A stretch of 64,000 nucleotides of DNA from an uncultured Selenomonadaceae bacterium (GTDB lineage: Bacteria; Bacillota; Negativicutes; Selenomonadales; Selenomonadaceae). Location of the stretch: contig CACYXR010000009.1 of the NCBI GenBank assembly GCA_902778455.1, forward strand, positions 1-64,000, in the 5' to 3' direction. Shown here one piece after another: positions 51,810 to 60,076 of this stretch (positions are counted from its first letter, which is position 1; each line of letters begins with the position of its first letter). Both the position numbers and the translations under genes were made by a program. Under the pieces are notes generated by a model, which was not told the DNA's origin, searched no databases, and saw only the letters and a list, made by a program, of their open reading frames with translations.

Positions 51810-53125
51810 TACAGTACCTCGATGTTGTCTTTAACTTTGATATCTTTCATCGCATTCTTTGTGTCAAAGATTGCCTGCGCATTCTTCTGCACCATGTCAT
51901 AGTCCACGTCTTTGTGCGCAGTGGTGATGATGACGAGATCATAGGATGCGATGATTTCCGGCGTCAACGTCGGGATACTGGTTCCACTTTCGCCGTACAT
52001 GTTATTGAAGCTCTTGACCCACGGGTCGTAATAGGAAACTTCCGCGCCGAGTTTTTTCAATTCCTTCCAGACCCGAATTGCCGGACTTTCCCGGTAGTCG
52101 TCGATGTCGTTTTTATAAGCAACGCCCAATAGAAGCACTTTCGCTCCGTTGATCGCTTTTTTGTTCCGATTTAAGATATGCATGGCACGTTCTGCTACAT
52201 ATTCCGGCTGTCCGTCATTGATGGTCATGCTGTTCTCGATCAAGGTCGTATGGAAGCCATATTCTCTCGCTTTCCATGTCAGGTAGTAAGGATCAAGCGG
52301 GATGCAGTGGCCTCCTACGCCCGCGCCGGGGTAAAAGGCTTGAAAGCCATACGGTTTTGTTTTCGCTGCATCGATGACTTCCCAAATGGAGATGCCCATG
52401 CGATTGCAAAGCCTTCCCAGTTCGTTAACAAGTCCGATGTTGATGTTTCTGTATGTGTTTTCAAGGATTTTCGCCATTTCTGCCACTGCAGGCGTGGATA
52501 CGGTAACGATATCTCCATCCAAAACGACGCTATACATTCTGGAGATGACTTCCGATGCATCTTCTCCGATTGCGCCGACAATCTTCGGCGTGTTCTTGAC
52601 TTTAAAGCGCTTATTGCCCGGGTCGACACGCTCCGGGCTAAAGCCAAGATAGAAGTCCTCACCACATTTGAGGCCAGATTCTTTTTCCAGTATGGAGCGA
52701 ACCAACCCTTCTGTGGTACCCGGATAGGTGGTGGATTCCAAGACGACAATCATGCCTTTGTGCAGGTTTTTTGCCACCGATTTCGCGGAAGATTCCACGT
52801 AGCTTGTATCCGGTTCCTGGTGCGCGTCGAGCGGAGTCGGAACGCAGATGGCGACGAAGTCCACTTCCCGAAGACCGCCGAAGTCCGCCGAAGCGGAGAG
52901 TTTTCCTTCTTTAACGAGTTTTGCAAGGTCTTCGTCCACAACGTCGCCAATATAATTCTGCCCGGCATTAACCATGTCCACTTTTGATGCCTGCACATCA
53001 AAACCGATGGTCTTGAATCCCGCTTTCGCCTTTTCCACCGCCAACGGCAGACCGACATAGCCGAGGCCGACGACGCCAGCGACAAGCGAGCGTTCATTGA
53101 TTTTCTTGAGTAACATTTCTTTCAT
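51809..53125 (-). CDS. wbpA: UDP-GlcNAc 6-dehydrogenase, WbpA-like
   Basis: 438 residues of the UDP-glucose/GDP-mannose dehydrogenase family. NAD-binding VAGVVGLGYVGLPLAVEKAK, catalytic Cys in GAGVGGHCIPLDPYYL, and ESTTYPGTTEG and AYKNDIDDYRESPAI support four-electron oxidation of C6. The WbpA subgroup is preferred because the epimerase, dehydrogenase and acetyltransferase of the ManNAc3NAcA pathway follow directly. It is the committed first step of that branch. Confidence 0.92.
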   Translation of the reverse strand: MKEMLLKKINERSLVAGVVGLGYVGLPLAVEKAKAGFKTIGFDVQASKVDMVNAGQNYIGDVVDEDLAKLVKEGKLSASADFGGLREVDFVAICVPTPLDAHQEPDTSYVESSAKSVAKNLHKGMIVVLESTTYPGTTEGLVRSILEKESGLKCGEDFYLGFSPERVDPGNKRFKVKNTPKIVGAIGEDASEVISRMYSVVLDGDIVTVSTPAVAEMAKILENTYRNINIGLVNELGRLCNRMGISIWEVIDAAKTKPYGFQAFYPGAGVGGHCIPLDPYYLTWKAREYGFHTTLIENSMTINDGQPEYVAERAMHILNRNKKAINGAKVLLLGVAYKNDIDDYRESPAIRVWKELKKLGAEVSYYDPWVKSFNNMYGESGTSIPTLTPEIIASYDLVIITTAHKDVDYDMVQKNAQAIFDTKNAMKDIKVKDNIEVL

Positions 53126-53129
53126 TGAT

Positions 53130-54356
53130 TCATTCCTCCGTCATAACTGCTAATAGTTTTTTTGTCAAACTCTTGAAGTCATATTCTTCCGCGCCTTTCC
53201 GGGCATTTTTACAATATCCGGCATATGTTTCCTTATCCATGGCCGCGAAATCCTCGATTGCTTTTGCAATGTTTTCGACTGTGGGATTGGATACTTCAAT
53301 TCCTGCGCCGCAGGTTATCAATGGGTTGTATCTGCACGGAAAATCCGCCAAGATTGGTTTCCCCGCCGCCATATAGTCAAAGAGCTTATTGAGGCTCGCC
53401 CCGAAACGCCATATTGGCGTGGACGCGTTATGAACGATGTTGAGGTCTGCCCGGTTGGCAATAGATGGAATGAATATTTTGTCCACATAGCCTTTGAATG
53501 CGACATTGTGGATGTTTTCTTTTTCTATCCGTTTTTCCAGTGCCGGAAGTTCATCACCTTTGCCCCAAATCAAAAATTTAATCTTTCGGTTTTGAATTCG
53601 CCTCGCGACATCCAGCAGTTTCCCTAGGTTATTCACACGCCGGATGGAGCCGGTATAGACTACTTTGAATGTTTCTCCGTTATCTAGGTCGTCATCTTCA
53701 ATCTGGAATTTTTCCCGATTTTGATCGAATATTTCCAAGTCTATACCATTGTTGACATAATGAACCTTCGTCTGCGGGATATCATTTTCCCACCCGCGTT
53801 CCTTGATGTAGTCATAGCCTCCTTCTTGAGTGAAGATGACTTCGTCGGCGGCTTCATAGAGTTTTTTCTCGGCCATCCGCATCGGAATCAATATGGGATT
53901 GTTTGTCCCCAGCATTCCGTATGCCACGGCTGTCTCCGGCCACAAATCCCGGATCTCCACGATGGATTTCGCTCCGTATCGTCTCGCGATTCGTATCGCT
54001 TCCATGCAGGCAAATGGCGTCAGGGATGACCCCAGAACCACGTCGGGCTTTTCCAAAAACTGCTTATATACCCTGTCAAGCTTGAGGGGAAATTCAAGCA
54101 TGTTAAAAATGCGTCCAAGCCCGTTTCCTTTATATTGACGACATTTAATATAAGTGAACGGCACACCGTCGACAGTTTCTTCCCGATACAGCCTATCATC
54201 TTCTATTAAATTGACGTCACTGTTGTGCACCGTACTGGCAGCTATGACCCGAACGTTATGCCCTTCCCTGAGCATGTACTTCGCGAACTGTGGCGTTCTG
54301 TTCCCCGGCCAGTATTTTAGCGGGACTGCGTAATGGTTAATCAGCCAAATGTTCAT
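53130..54356 (-). CDS. glycosyltransferase family 4 protein (WbuB-like)
   Basis: 408 residues from the ATG at 54356, which overlaps the sugar-transferase stop (ATGA). It opens [20 protein letters not shown] and has the GT4 donor region VVYTGSIRRVNNLGKLLDVARR, FLIWGKGDELPALEKR and LNKLFDYMAAGKPILADFP. WbuB/WcaI-type enzymes add the second sugar after the initiating transferase, and the position directly after the PglC-type gene fits that. The open frame extends 38 codons upstream into the sugar-transferase gene and is not used. Confidence 0.9.
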   Translation of the reverse strand: MNIWLINHYAVPLKYWPGNRTPQFAKYMLREGHNVRVIAASTVHNSDVNLIEDDRLYREETVDGVPFTYIKCRQYKGNGLGRIFNMLEFPLKLDRVYKQFLEKPDVVLGSSLTPFACMEAIRIARRYGAKSIVEIRDLWPETAVAYGMLGTNNPILIPMRMAEKKLYEAADEVIFTQEGGYDYIKERGWENDIPQTKVHYVNNGIDLEIFDQNREKFQIEDDDLDNGETFKVVYTGSIRRVNNLGKLLDVARRIQNRKIKFLIWGKGDELPALEKRIEKENIHNVAFKGYVDKIFIPSIANRADLNIVHNASTPIWRFGASLNKLFDYMAAGKPILADFPCRYNPLITCGAGIEVSNPTVENIAKAIEDFAAMDKETYAGYCKNARKGAEEYDFKSLTKKLLAVMTEE

Positions 54357-54976
54357 GGGCGGCCCTTTTTTCCTGTACCGCCCTCCACGACGCCTTCTTG
54401 CTTGGCGACACAAGCAAATGTGCGGAGAAAACATTTCGCGTCCATCTGGAATGCATCCCATCCGCCGCATTTCAAAACTCTCACATACTCCCCGTCCAAT
54501 CTTGCTTTCTCCGCAATTTCCAACTCGTCTCGCCCGTTAATTTGCGCCCAGCCAGTCAGCCCGGGACGCACATCATTCGCCCCGTATTTGTCCCGCTCTG
54601 CGAGCAGATCCTCTTGATTCCACAATGCCGGACGGGGACCAACGATGCTCATGTCGCCGATTAGAATATTCCAAATCTGTGGCAATTCATCCAAACTGCT
54701 TTTGCGCAGAAATGTTCCAACTCTCGTTATGTACTGATCCGGATTTTCTAATAGGTGTGTAGGGACATTATGCGGAGCCGACATCTTCATAGAACGAAAT
54801 TTATACATGGAAAATGGGATTTTATTTTTTCCAATACGCTTTTGGACAAAGAAAACTGGGCCTGGATCGTCAATCCAAATTATAATCGCAAGGAATCCAT
54901 AAAGCAATGCCAAAATGATAATGCCGCAAAAGGAAACCATGACGTCAATTGCTCGCTTGATAAACCCTTCATACAT
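54353..54976 (-). CDS. initiating sugar-1-phosphate transferase, PglC/WcaJ-type (small monotopic PGT)
   Basis: 207 residues from the ATG at 54976. One re-entrant membrane helix at the N-terminus ([20 protein letters not shown]) precedes the catalytic core: [25 protein letters not shown] with the Asp-Glu dyad, GPRPAL, and [16 protein letters not shown]. The length matches the minimal PglC class rather than the five-helix WbaP class. It loads a UDP-sugar phosphate onto undecaprenyl phosphate to start the chain; with a PglF-type enzyme next to it the first sugar may be a diNAcBac or QuiNAc-like residue. Confidence 0.92.
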   Translation of the reverse strand: MYEGFIKRAIDVMVSFCGIIILALLYGFLAIIIWIDDPGPVFFVQKRIGKNKIPFSMYKFRSMKMSAPHNVPTHLLENPDQYITRVGTFLRKSSLDELPQIWNILIGDMSIVGPRPALWNQEDLLAERDKYGANDVRPGLTGWAQINGRDELEIAEKARLDGEYVRVLKCGGWDAFQMDAKCFLRTFACVAKQEGVVEGGTGKKGRP

Positions 54977-55097
54977 ATTTCCATCTTTCCAATCATTTGA
55001 CGCCGACCTGAAAAATTGCATACAAACTTAAAAAAGTTAACCGCATAGCGCATGCCTCCTGCGCTATACGATATTTCCTTGTTGTCTTGCAAGTTCA

Positions 55098-57005
55098 TCA
55101 GCCATCTGCGGCGTCACGTTCTCCGGAGAAGCTAGGTACTGTTTTTTTCAGAGCTTCTTTGGCTTCCTTGTTTTCGTTTTTGTTGACCGCCGCTTGAAGA
55201 AGCGCCAATTTTTCTTTTATTTCCTCTCTCGTCTTCGGCGTATCCCTTTCGATATAAATTAAATCGTTTTCTGTTTTTTCACAGGCTTCCCCCTGGATGT
55301 GGAGTTCCTCATAAAGTTTTTCTCCTGGGCGAAGACCGATTTCCACGATGTCGATGTCTTTATACGGCTCGTGCCCCATCAAACGAATCAGGGCTTCCGC
55401 CAGATCGAGTATCTTGACCGGTTGCCCCATGTCGAGGACATAAAGCTCGCCCGCTTTGCTCAGAGCGCCCGCTTGCAGAACCAGCTGACAAGCTTCGGGA
55501 ATAGTCATGAAGTATCTTGTGATGCGTTTGTCGGTGATCGTGACCGGGCCGCCCTTTTCAATCTGTCGACGGAAAAGCGGCACTACGCTACCGCGGCTGC
55601 CGAGAACGTTGCCGAATCTTGTGCAGCAGAAATTTGTCTTGCTGTCTCCTCGGCTTTGGAAAATCATTTCACAGACGCGTTTCGTCGCGCCCATGACGCT
55701 GGTGGGATTGACCGCCTTGTCCGTGGAAATCATGACGGCTTTTTCGACTTCGTATTTCTCACAGCAGTCCGCAACATTCAGCGTACCAAATACATTGTTC
55801 TTAATGGCCTCGACCACATTCTTTTCGAGAAGCGGCACATGCTTATGCGCAGCGGCGTGAAAGACGATATCGGGACGAATCCGTTGAAAGGCTTTGTCAA
55901 GTTGCCCCATGTCGCAGATAGAAAGGATTTCCACCGAGAGATTCAAGTTTGCGCCAAAAGCAGCTTGCAATTCCTGCTGAATATCATAGGTTGCATTCTC
56001 GTAAATGTCAAGCAAAACTAGGCTTTCCGGCTGCATCCCGGCAATCTGGCGCGCAAGTTCGCTGCCGATACTGCCGCCGCCGCCGGTAATCAAGACCGTT
56101 TTCCCTCGATAATAGGACTCTGCTTTTCCTTCCATAATATAGCGAGGCTTGCGGAACAGTAAATCTTCAATGTCGAAAGCCCGCAGGCGGCGCGTCTCTT
56201 TCCGGAAGGCCTCCACCGACGGGTAGTCGTAAATCGCAAGCTTGCAACCGAATGCACGATAACGTTCATAAAACGCCTTCCTACGCTCGACGGTCATATC
56301 CGATATAGCGAAAATGAAGGTATCAATAGAAAGCGTTTCCGCCAACCCGGCGGTCATGTCGCCCTCTGAATAAATACGGATTCCGTTGATTTGGCGACCG
56401 ATTTTTTCAGGGTCGACCTCGACGAAGCAACAAGGCTGATAGATTGCCCTCGGATTTTTCAGGAGTTCGTCCATCAAGTCGGCGCCGAGACGTCCTGCGC
56501 CTACAATTGCAGCGTTTCTCCGTTGCCATTTGGCCGTATTTTCCTGCTTGATGTCCACATTGAGTAACGTTTTCGCCAATTGGCGACTTTGCAGGATTTT
56601 CCACGATTGCCGGGACGCATTGTCAAGCAAGTATTGGTATGTGAGACGCATCGCAATAGCCAGCAACAGATTGAAAAGGGCAATGTCCATCAAAGATGGA
56701 TACAGCACCTGTGGGATATGCGTCCCCAACGCATAGAGATAGGCAAACAATCCCGCCAATGTATCCGCAATCATTAGCCGGAGATAAAGCGCGGCGTTTC
56801 CATAGCGCCAGATATGGCTGTAAATTCCAAACTTTGCACGGCTCAAAAGTAAACATATTCCCCACACCGCCGTATACAGCAAAAATTCACGGACCCCAAA
56901 CTTGGAAGCCCGAACGTCTACCAGCATCAGCAGCGAGCTCATAGACACAAAAAGAAGCGCCAGATCGTATTTAATTAGTTGCCACGAGTGTTTGTGCAGT
57001 TTCAT
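55098..57005 (-). CDS. membrane UDP-HexNAc 4,6-dehydratase, PglF/WbpM/CapD family
   Basis: 635 residues. About four N-terminal helices (15-110) are followed by a CoA-binding-like Rossmann domain (AAIVGAGRLGADLMDEL) and the SDR domain with VLITGGGGSIGSELARQI. The SDR catalytic Tyr is replaced by Met in NPTSVMGATKR (MxxxK), the hallmark of this subgroup, which removes water from UDP-GlcNAc to the 4-keto-6-deoxy sugar. First gene of the polysaccharide locus, with a promoter at 57100-57128. The AGGAGG sequence lies 14 bases from the ATG, longer than usual. Confidence 0.93.
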   Translation of the reverse strand: MKLHKHSWQLIKYDLALLFVSMSSLLMLVDVRASKFGVREFLLYTAVWGICLLLSRAKFGIYSHIWRYGNAALYLRLMIADTLAGLFAYLYALGTHIPQVLYPSLMDIALFNLLLAIAMRLTYQYLLDNASRQSWKILQSRQLAKTLLNVDIKQENTAKWQRRNAAIVGAGRLGADLMDELLKNPRAIYQPCCFVEVDPEKIGRQINGIRIYSEGDMTAGLAETLSIDTFIFAISDMTVERRKAFYERYRAFGCKLAIYDYPSVEAFRKETRRLRAFDIEDLLFRKPRYIMEGKAESYYRGKTVLITGGGGSIGSELARQIAGMQPESLVLLDIYENATYDIQQELQAAFGANLNLSVEILSICDMGQLDKAFQRIRPDIVFHAAAHKHVPLLEKNVVEAIKNNVFGTLNVADCCEKYEVEKAVMISTDKAVNPTSVMGATKRVCEMIFQSRGDSKTNFCCTRFGNVLGSRGSVVPLFRRQIEKGGPVTITDKRITRYFMTIPEACQLVLQAGALSKAGELYVLDMGQPVKILDLAEALIRLMGHEPYKDIDIVEIGLRPGEKLYEELHIQGEACEKTENDLIYIERDTPKTREEIKEKLALLQAAVNKNENKEAKEALKKTVPSFSGERDAADG

Positions 57006-57099
57006 TGCCCGATTATAGTCCTCCTCGGGTTCCCAAAGGGATTCCGCCCTATGGATTCACGTTCTGCCGCTGTCCGGCAAAAAGCATTTATATTTTTTT

Positions 57100-57128
57100 A
57101 CTATATCATATATTGCAGACGTAGGCAA
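57100..57128 (-). promoter_or_regulatory. promoter at the head of the polysaccharide locus
   Basis: On the minus strand TTGCCT (57123-57128), 17 bases, TATAGT (57100-57105). The leader to 57005 is about 88 bases and contains small stems (GCCG-gaca-CGGC and TCCC-TTT-GGGA). No RfaH-type ops element was seen. Confidence 0.6.
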
Positions 57129-57190
57129 TGTTTGCTTCCTTAAGACCTCTTTTCGTGCTATGATATGAAAGAAGGGAGCGTACTTTTTCT

Positions 57191-58684
57191 ATGATAAAAT
57201 TCGTTCAACAGCTCGGAAAGGCTTTGATGCTGCCCGTGGCCTGTCTGCCGCTCTGCGGACTTTTGATGGGTATAGGCTATCTCTTATGCCCCGCTTCGAT
57301 GCAGGGCGACGAGGTGACCGGATTCGCTCCGTTGGTCAGTTTATTTCTTGTAAAGGCCGGAGGCGCGCTGATTGACAACATGGCGCTGCTTTTCGCTATC
57401 GGCGTGGGCGTGGGCATGTCGGAGAACCAGGACGGCACCGGCGCCATTGCTGCACTGACTTCATGGTTTATGATCACGACGCTGCTCTCTCCCGATTTCG
57501 TCGCGAAGCTTCTGCCTTCCGTTGTCGGAGACGCCGGCCGGACCTTGGCCTTCGCGAAAATCGCAAATCCTTTTATCGGTATTCTCGCGGGCGTCATCGG
57601 CGCCCTTTGCTACAACCGATTCAAGGACATGAAGATGCCGGATTGGCTGGCGTTTTTCAGCGGCAAGCGCTGCGTCGCTATCGCGGCGGGACTCGTTTCC
57701 ATCCTCGTTTCCGTCGTGCTGCTTTGCGTCTGGCCGATTCTCTACCAATCGCTGATTTCCCTCGGGCAGGCGATTGCGGGCATGGGCGCGGTCGGCGCAG
57801 GCGTTTACGTTTTTTTGAACCGTCTTCTGATTCCCTTCGGCCTGCACCACGCACTGAATAATGTATTTTGGTTCGACACCATCGGGCTCGGGGATCTCAC
57901 CCATTTCTGGGCGGGGGATACCAGTGAGGACGTTCCCTGGTCGCTGGGCATGTATATGTCCGGTTTCTTCCCCTGCATGATGTTCGGCGTGCCGGGAGCG
58001 GCTCTCGCGATGCTGCAATGCGCGAAACCGGAAAATCGGAAGACTACGGCAGGAATTTTGACCTCCGCCGCGATCTGCTCGTTTGTCTGCGGTATCACCG
58101 AGCCCTTTGAATTCGCTTTCATGTTCGCCGCCCCGGCGCTTTATGTCGCCTATTCAATGCTGTACGGTATTTTCACCGTGATCGTCGCCTATCTGGATTT
58201 CCGCGCCGGCTTCGCGTTTTCAGCGGGCGCCACAGATCTGATGTTTTCCGCGAGCCTGCCCGCAGCGCAGAACACTTGGCTGATCGTTCCGTTGGGGCTG
58301 GCGGCTTTTGTCTCGTTTTACCTCATATTCCGCATCATGATTGCGAAGCTCGATTTGAAAACGCCGGGACGCAAGGACGAGGATACTGCATCGGAAGAAA
58401 AGAGTGAAATACTGTCAAAAGAGCGCACGCAGAAAAACCGCGCGTTCGTCGAGATGGCCGAAATCGTACTGGTCGGCGTCGGCGGCAGGGAGAATATCGT
58501 ATCCATCGACCATTGCATCACACGCCTGCGGCTGGAGGTCAAAAACGCCGACCTCGTGGACGAGCAAAAGATCAAGTCGGCGGGCGTCCCCGGCGTCATT
58601 CGTCCGAGCAAGGAAAGCGTGCAGGTCGTCGTCGGGCAGAACGTGCAGTTCGTCGCGGAAGAGTTCAAAAAACTTTGTAAGTGA
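57191..58684 (+). CDS. PTS transporter EIICB, N-acetylglucosamine/glucose family (NagE-like)
   Basis: 497 residues. The EIIC domain (1-385) has about ten helices and the FGLHHALNNVFWF motif characteristic of GlcNAc/glucose-type permeases, with FVCGITEPFEFAFMF as the sugar-site region. After a charged linker the EIIB domain (about 415-497) carries the phosphorylated Cys in DHCITRLRLEV. No EIIA domain is fused, so it needs a separate EIIA-Glc protein. An extended -10 (TGCTATGAT, 57156-57164) lies upstream. The next gene begins 12 bases after the stop. Confidence 0.92.
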   Translation: MIKFVQQLGKALMLPVACLPLCGLLMGIGYLLCPASMQGDEVTGFAPLVSLFLVKAGGALIDNMALLFAIGVGVGMSENQDGTGAIAALTSWFMITTLLSPDFVAKLLPSVVGDAGRTLAFAKIANPFIGILAGVIGALCYNRFKDMKMPDWLAFFSGKRCVAIAAGLVSILVSVVLLCVWPILYQSLISLGQAIAGMGAVGAGVYVFLNRLLIPFGLHHALNNVFWFDTIGLGDLTHFWAGDTSEDVPWSLGMYMSGFFPCMMFGVPGAALAMLQCAKPENRKTTAGILTSAAICSFVCGITEPFEFAFMFAAPALYVAYSMLYGIFTVIVAYLDFRAGFAFSAGATDLMFSASLPAAQNTWLIVPLGLAAFVSFYLIFRIMIAKLDLKTPGRKDEDTASEEKSEILSKERTQKNRAFVEMAEIVLVGVGGRENIVSIDHCITRLRLEVKNADLVDEQKIKSAGVPGVIRPSKESVQVVVGQNVQFVAEEFKKLCK

Positions 58685-58696
58685 AGGAGAATATTC

Positions 58697-59761
58697 ATGG
58701 GTTGGAAAGTATTATCGTTGTCGGCCCTTGTGCTTGCATTTGCCGGTCTTTCCCATACGAGCACAGTCTCGGCTGCTCCCCTCCCCCGTGTCCTTGTGCT
58801 CGCCACCGGCGGGACCATCGCGGGAAGCGCACCGTCGCCTTCGGATGTCACCGGGTACCGGGCGGGGGTGATCGGCGTTGACGCGCTTCTGTCCGCCGTG
58901 CCGGAAATCGAGTCCATTGCCGACGTCCGGGGCGAGCAGCTTTGCAATATCGACAGCAAGGACATGACCGACGAGATCTGGCGACAACTCGCCGCCCGCG
59001 TCAATGAGATCGTCGCAGGGGACGATGTGGACGGCGTCGTCATCACGCACGGCACAGACACGATGGAAGAAACCGCTTTTTTCCTCAGCCTGACCGTCAA
59101 AACAAACAAGCCCGTCGTACTGACCGGAGCCATGCTGCCGGCAACGGCGCGAAACGCGGACGGGCCGCGAAACCTGCTCGACGCGGTGCGCGTCGCCGCA
59201 CGTCCTGAATCCGCGGACAAGGGCATCCTGGTCGTGATGAACGGCAAAATCTTTGCCGCGAAAGAAGTCACGAAGACACATACGACGAAAATCGACGCTT
59301 TCACGTCGCCAGATTTCAGTCCGCTTGGATATGTCGACGAGAATGGCGTTGCGTTCGAGCGCACACCAAATCTGCCCCGACTGCACTTTCCCGCCGAGAC
59401 GCCTCTGCCCCGCGTCGATATCCTGTACGGGCATGAGGGCGACGACGGCACGCTGGCGGAAGCCGCCCTTCGCGCGGGAGCGAAAGGGATTGTCTATGCG
59501 GGCATGGGCAACGGCAACATCCCCGCCAAAGCGGAAAAAATTCTGGTAAAGGCTTCCGAAAAAGGCATCGTCGTCATCCGCGCCTCGCGCTCGAACAGCG
59601 GCCCGGTGCTCCCCGCCGATCCATCCTATACGGCGGCGGGATTCATCGACGGCAGCGTGCTGAATCCGCAAAAGGCGCGGATACTTTTAAGGATCGCGCT
59701 GGGGCAAACGGAAGACCAAGAGGAAGTGCGGCGGATTTTTCGAGAGTATCTGAATCCGTAA
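58697..59761 (+). CDS. ansB: secreted L-asparaginase type II
   Basis: 354 residues with a signal peptide (cleavage near TVSAA). The first catalytic Thr lies in LVLATGGTIAGS and the second active-site group in VVITHGTDTMEETAFFL; GPRNLLDAVRVA and RASRSNSGPV are also family blocks. It converts asparagine to aspartate and ammonia in the periplasm. It is probably co-transcribed with the PTS gene. Aspartate could feed the dicarboxylate/amino acid symporter at 62.8 kb, although that gene is in a separate unit. Confidence 0.94.
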   Translation: MGWKVLSLSALVLAFAGLSHTSTVSAAPLPRVLVLATGGTIAGSAPSPSDVTGYRAGVIGVDALLSAVPEIESIADVRGEQLCNIDSKDMTDEIWRQLAARVNEIVAGDDVDGVVITHGTDTMEETAFFLSLTVKTNKPVVLTGAMLPATARNADGPRNLLDAVRVAARPESADKGILVVMNGKIFAAKEVTKTHTTKIDAFTSPDFSPLGYVDENGVAFERTPNLPRLHFPAETPLPRVDILYGHEGDDGTLAEAALRAGAKGIVYAGMGNGNIPAKAEKILVKASEKGIVVIRASRSNSGPVLPADPSYTAAGFIDGSVLNPQKARILLRIALGQTEDQEEVRRIFREYLNP

Positions 59762-59789
59762 AACTCATCTCTCTTTTAATGCTTACAAA

Positions 59790-60012
59790 CTCCTTCCGTC
59801 AGCCCTTTGGGCTGCCGCCTCCCTCAGAGAGGGAGCCAAACAAACCCTCCTCTTTGAGGAGAAACAATCCAGCGGATTGTTTCGGAGGACCGCTTGAGCG
59901 GTGGATGAGGCGGCTAAAACCTTGAGCTTGCATTAGGCGTTACGTTTTACACCTCATCCGGCGCTTCGCGCCACCTTCCCCTCAAGGGGAAGGCAAGGTG
60001 AATTGCGTCCCC
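59790..60012. repeat. intergenic palindromic repeat, copy D (composite block)
   Basis: Contains a CCTCCCTC/GAGGGAGG unit, a CCTCCTC/GAGGAG unit with a GGTGGATGAGG box, then an inverted standard unit with ACCTCATCC, GGCGC/GCGCC and CCTTCCCC-tcaa-GGGGAAGG. It is related to copies at 2445, 4152 and 9138 but built of several diverged pieces. It fills the gap between the asparaginase and helicase genes; no gene is visible within it. Confidence 0.75.
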
Positions 60013-60031
60013 TCGCGGGGAAGGCACGACA

Positions 60032-60071
60032 AAAACTGCGCGAAGGTTGCGAATCGCCTTCGCGCAGTTTT
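60032..60071. terminator. bidirectional terminator of the helicase gene
   Basis: A 15-bp perfect stem AAAACTGCGCGAAGG / CCTTCGCGCAGTTTT with a 10-base loop; A/T ends give U tracts both ways. It lies 5 bases past the helicase stop. Confidence 0.92.
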
Positions 60072-60076
60072 GCGTT

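Noticed and set aside
57006-57190. ops/JUMPstart element in the polysaccharide leader
   Set aside because: No GGCGGTAGC-type core was found; only short unrelated stems are present.
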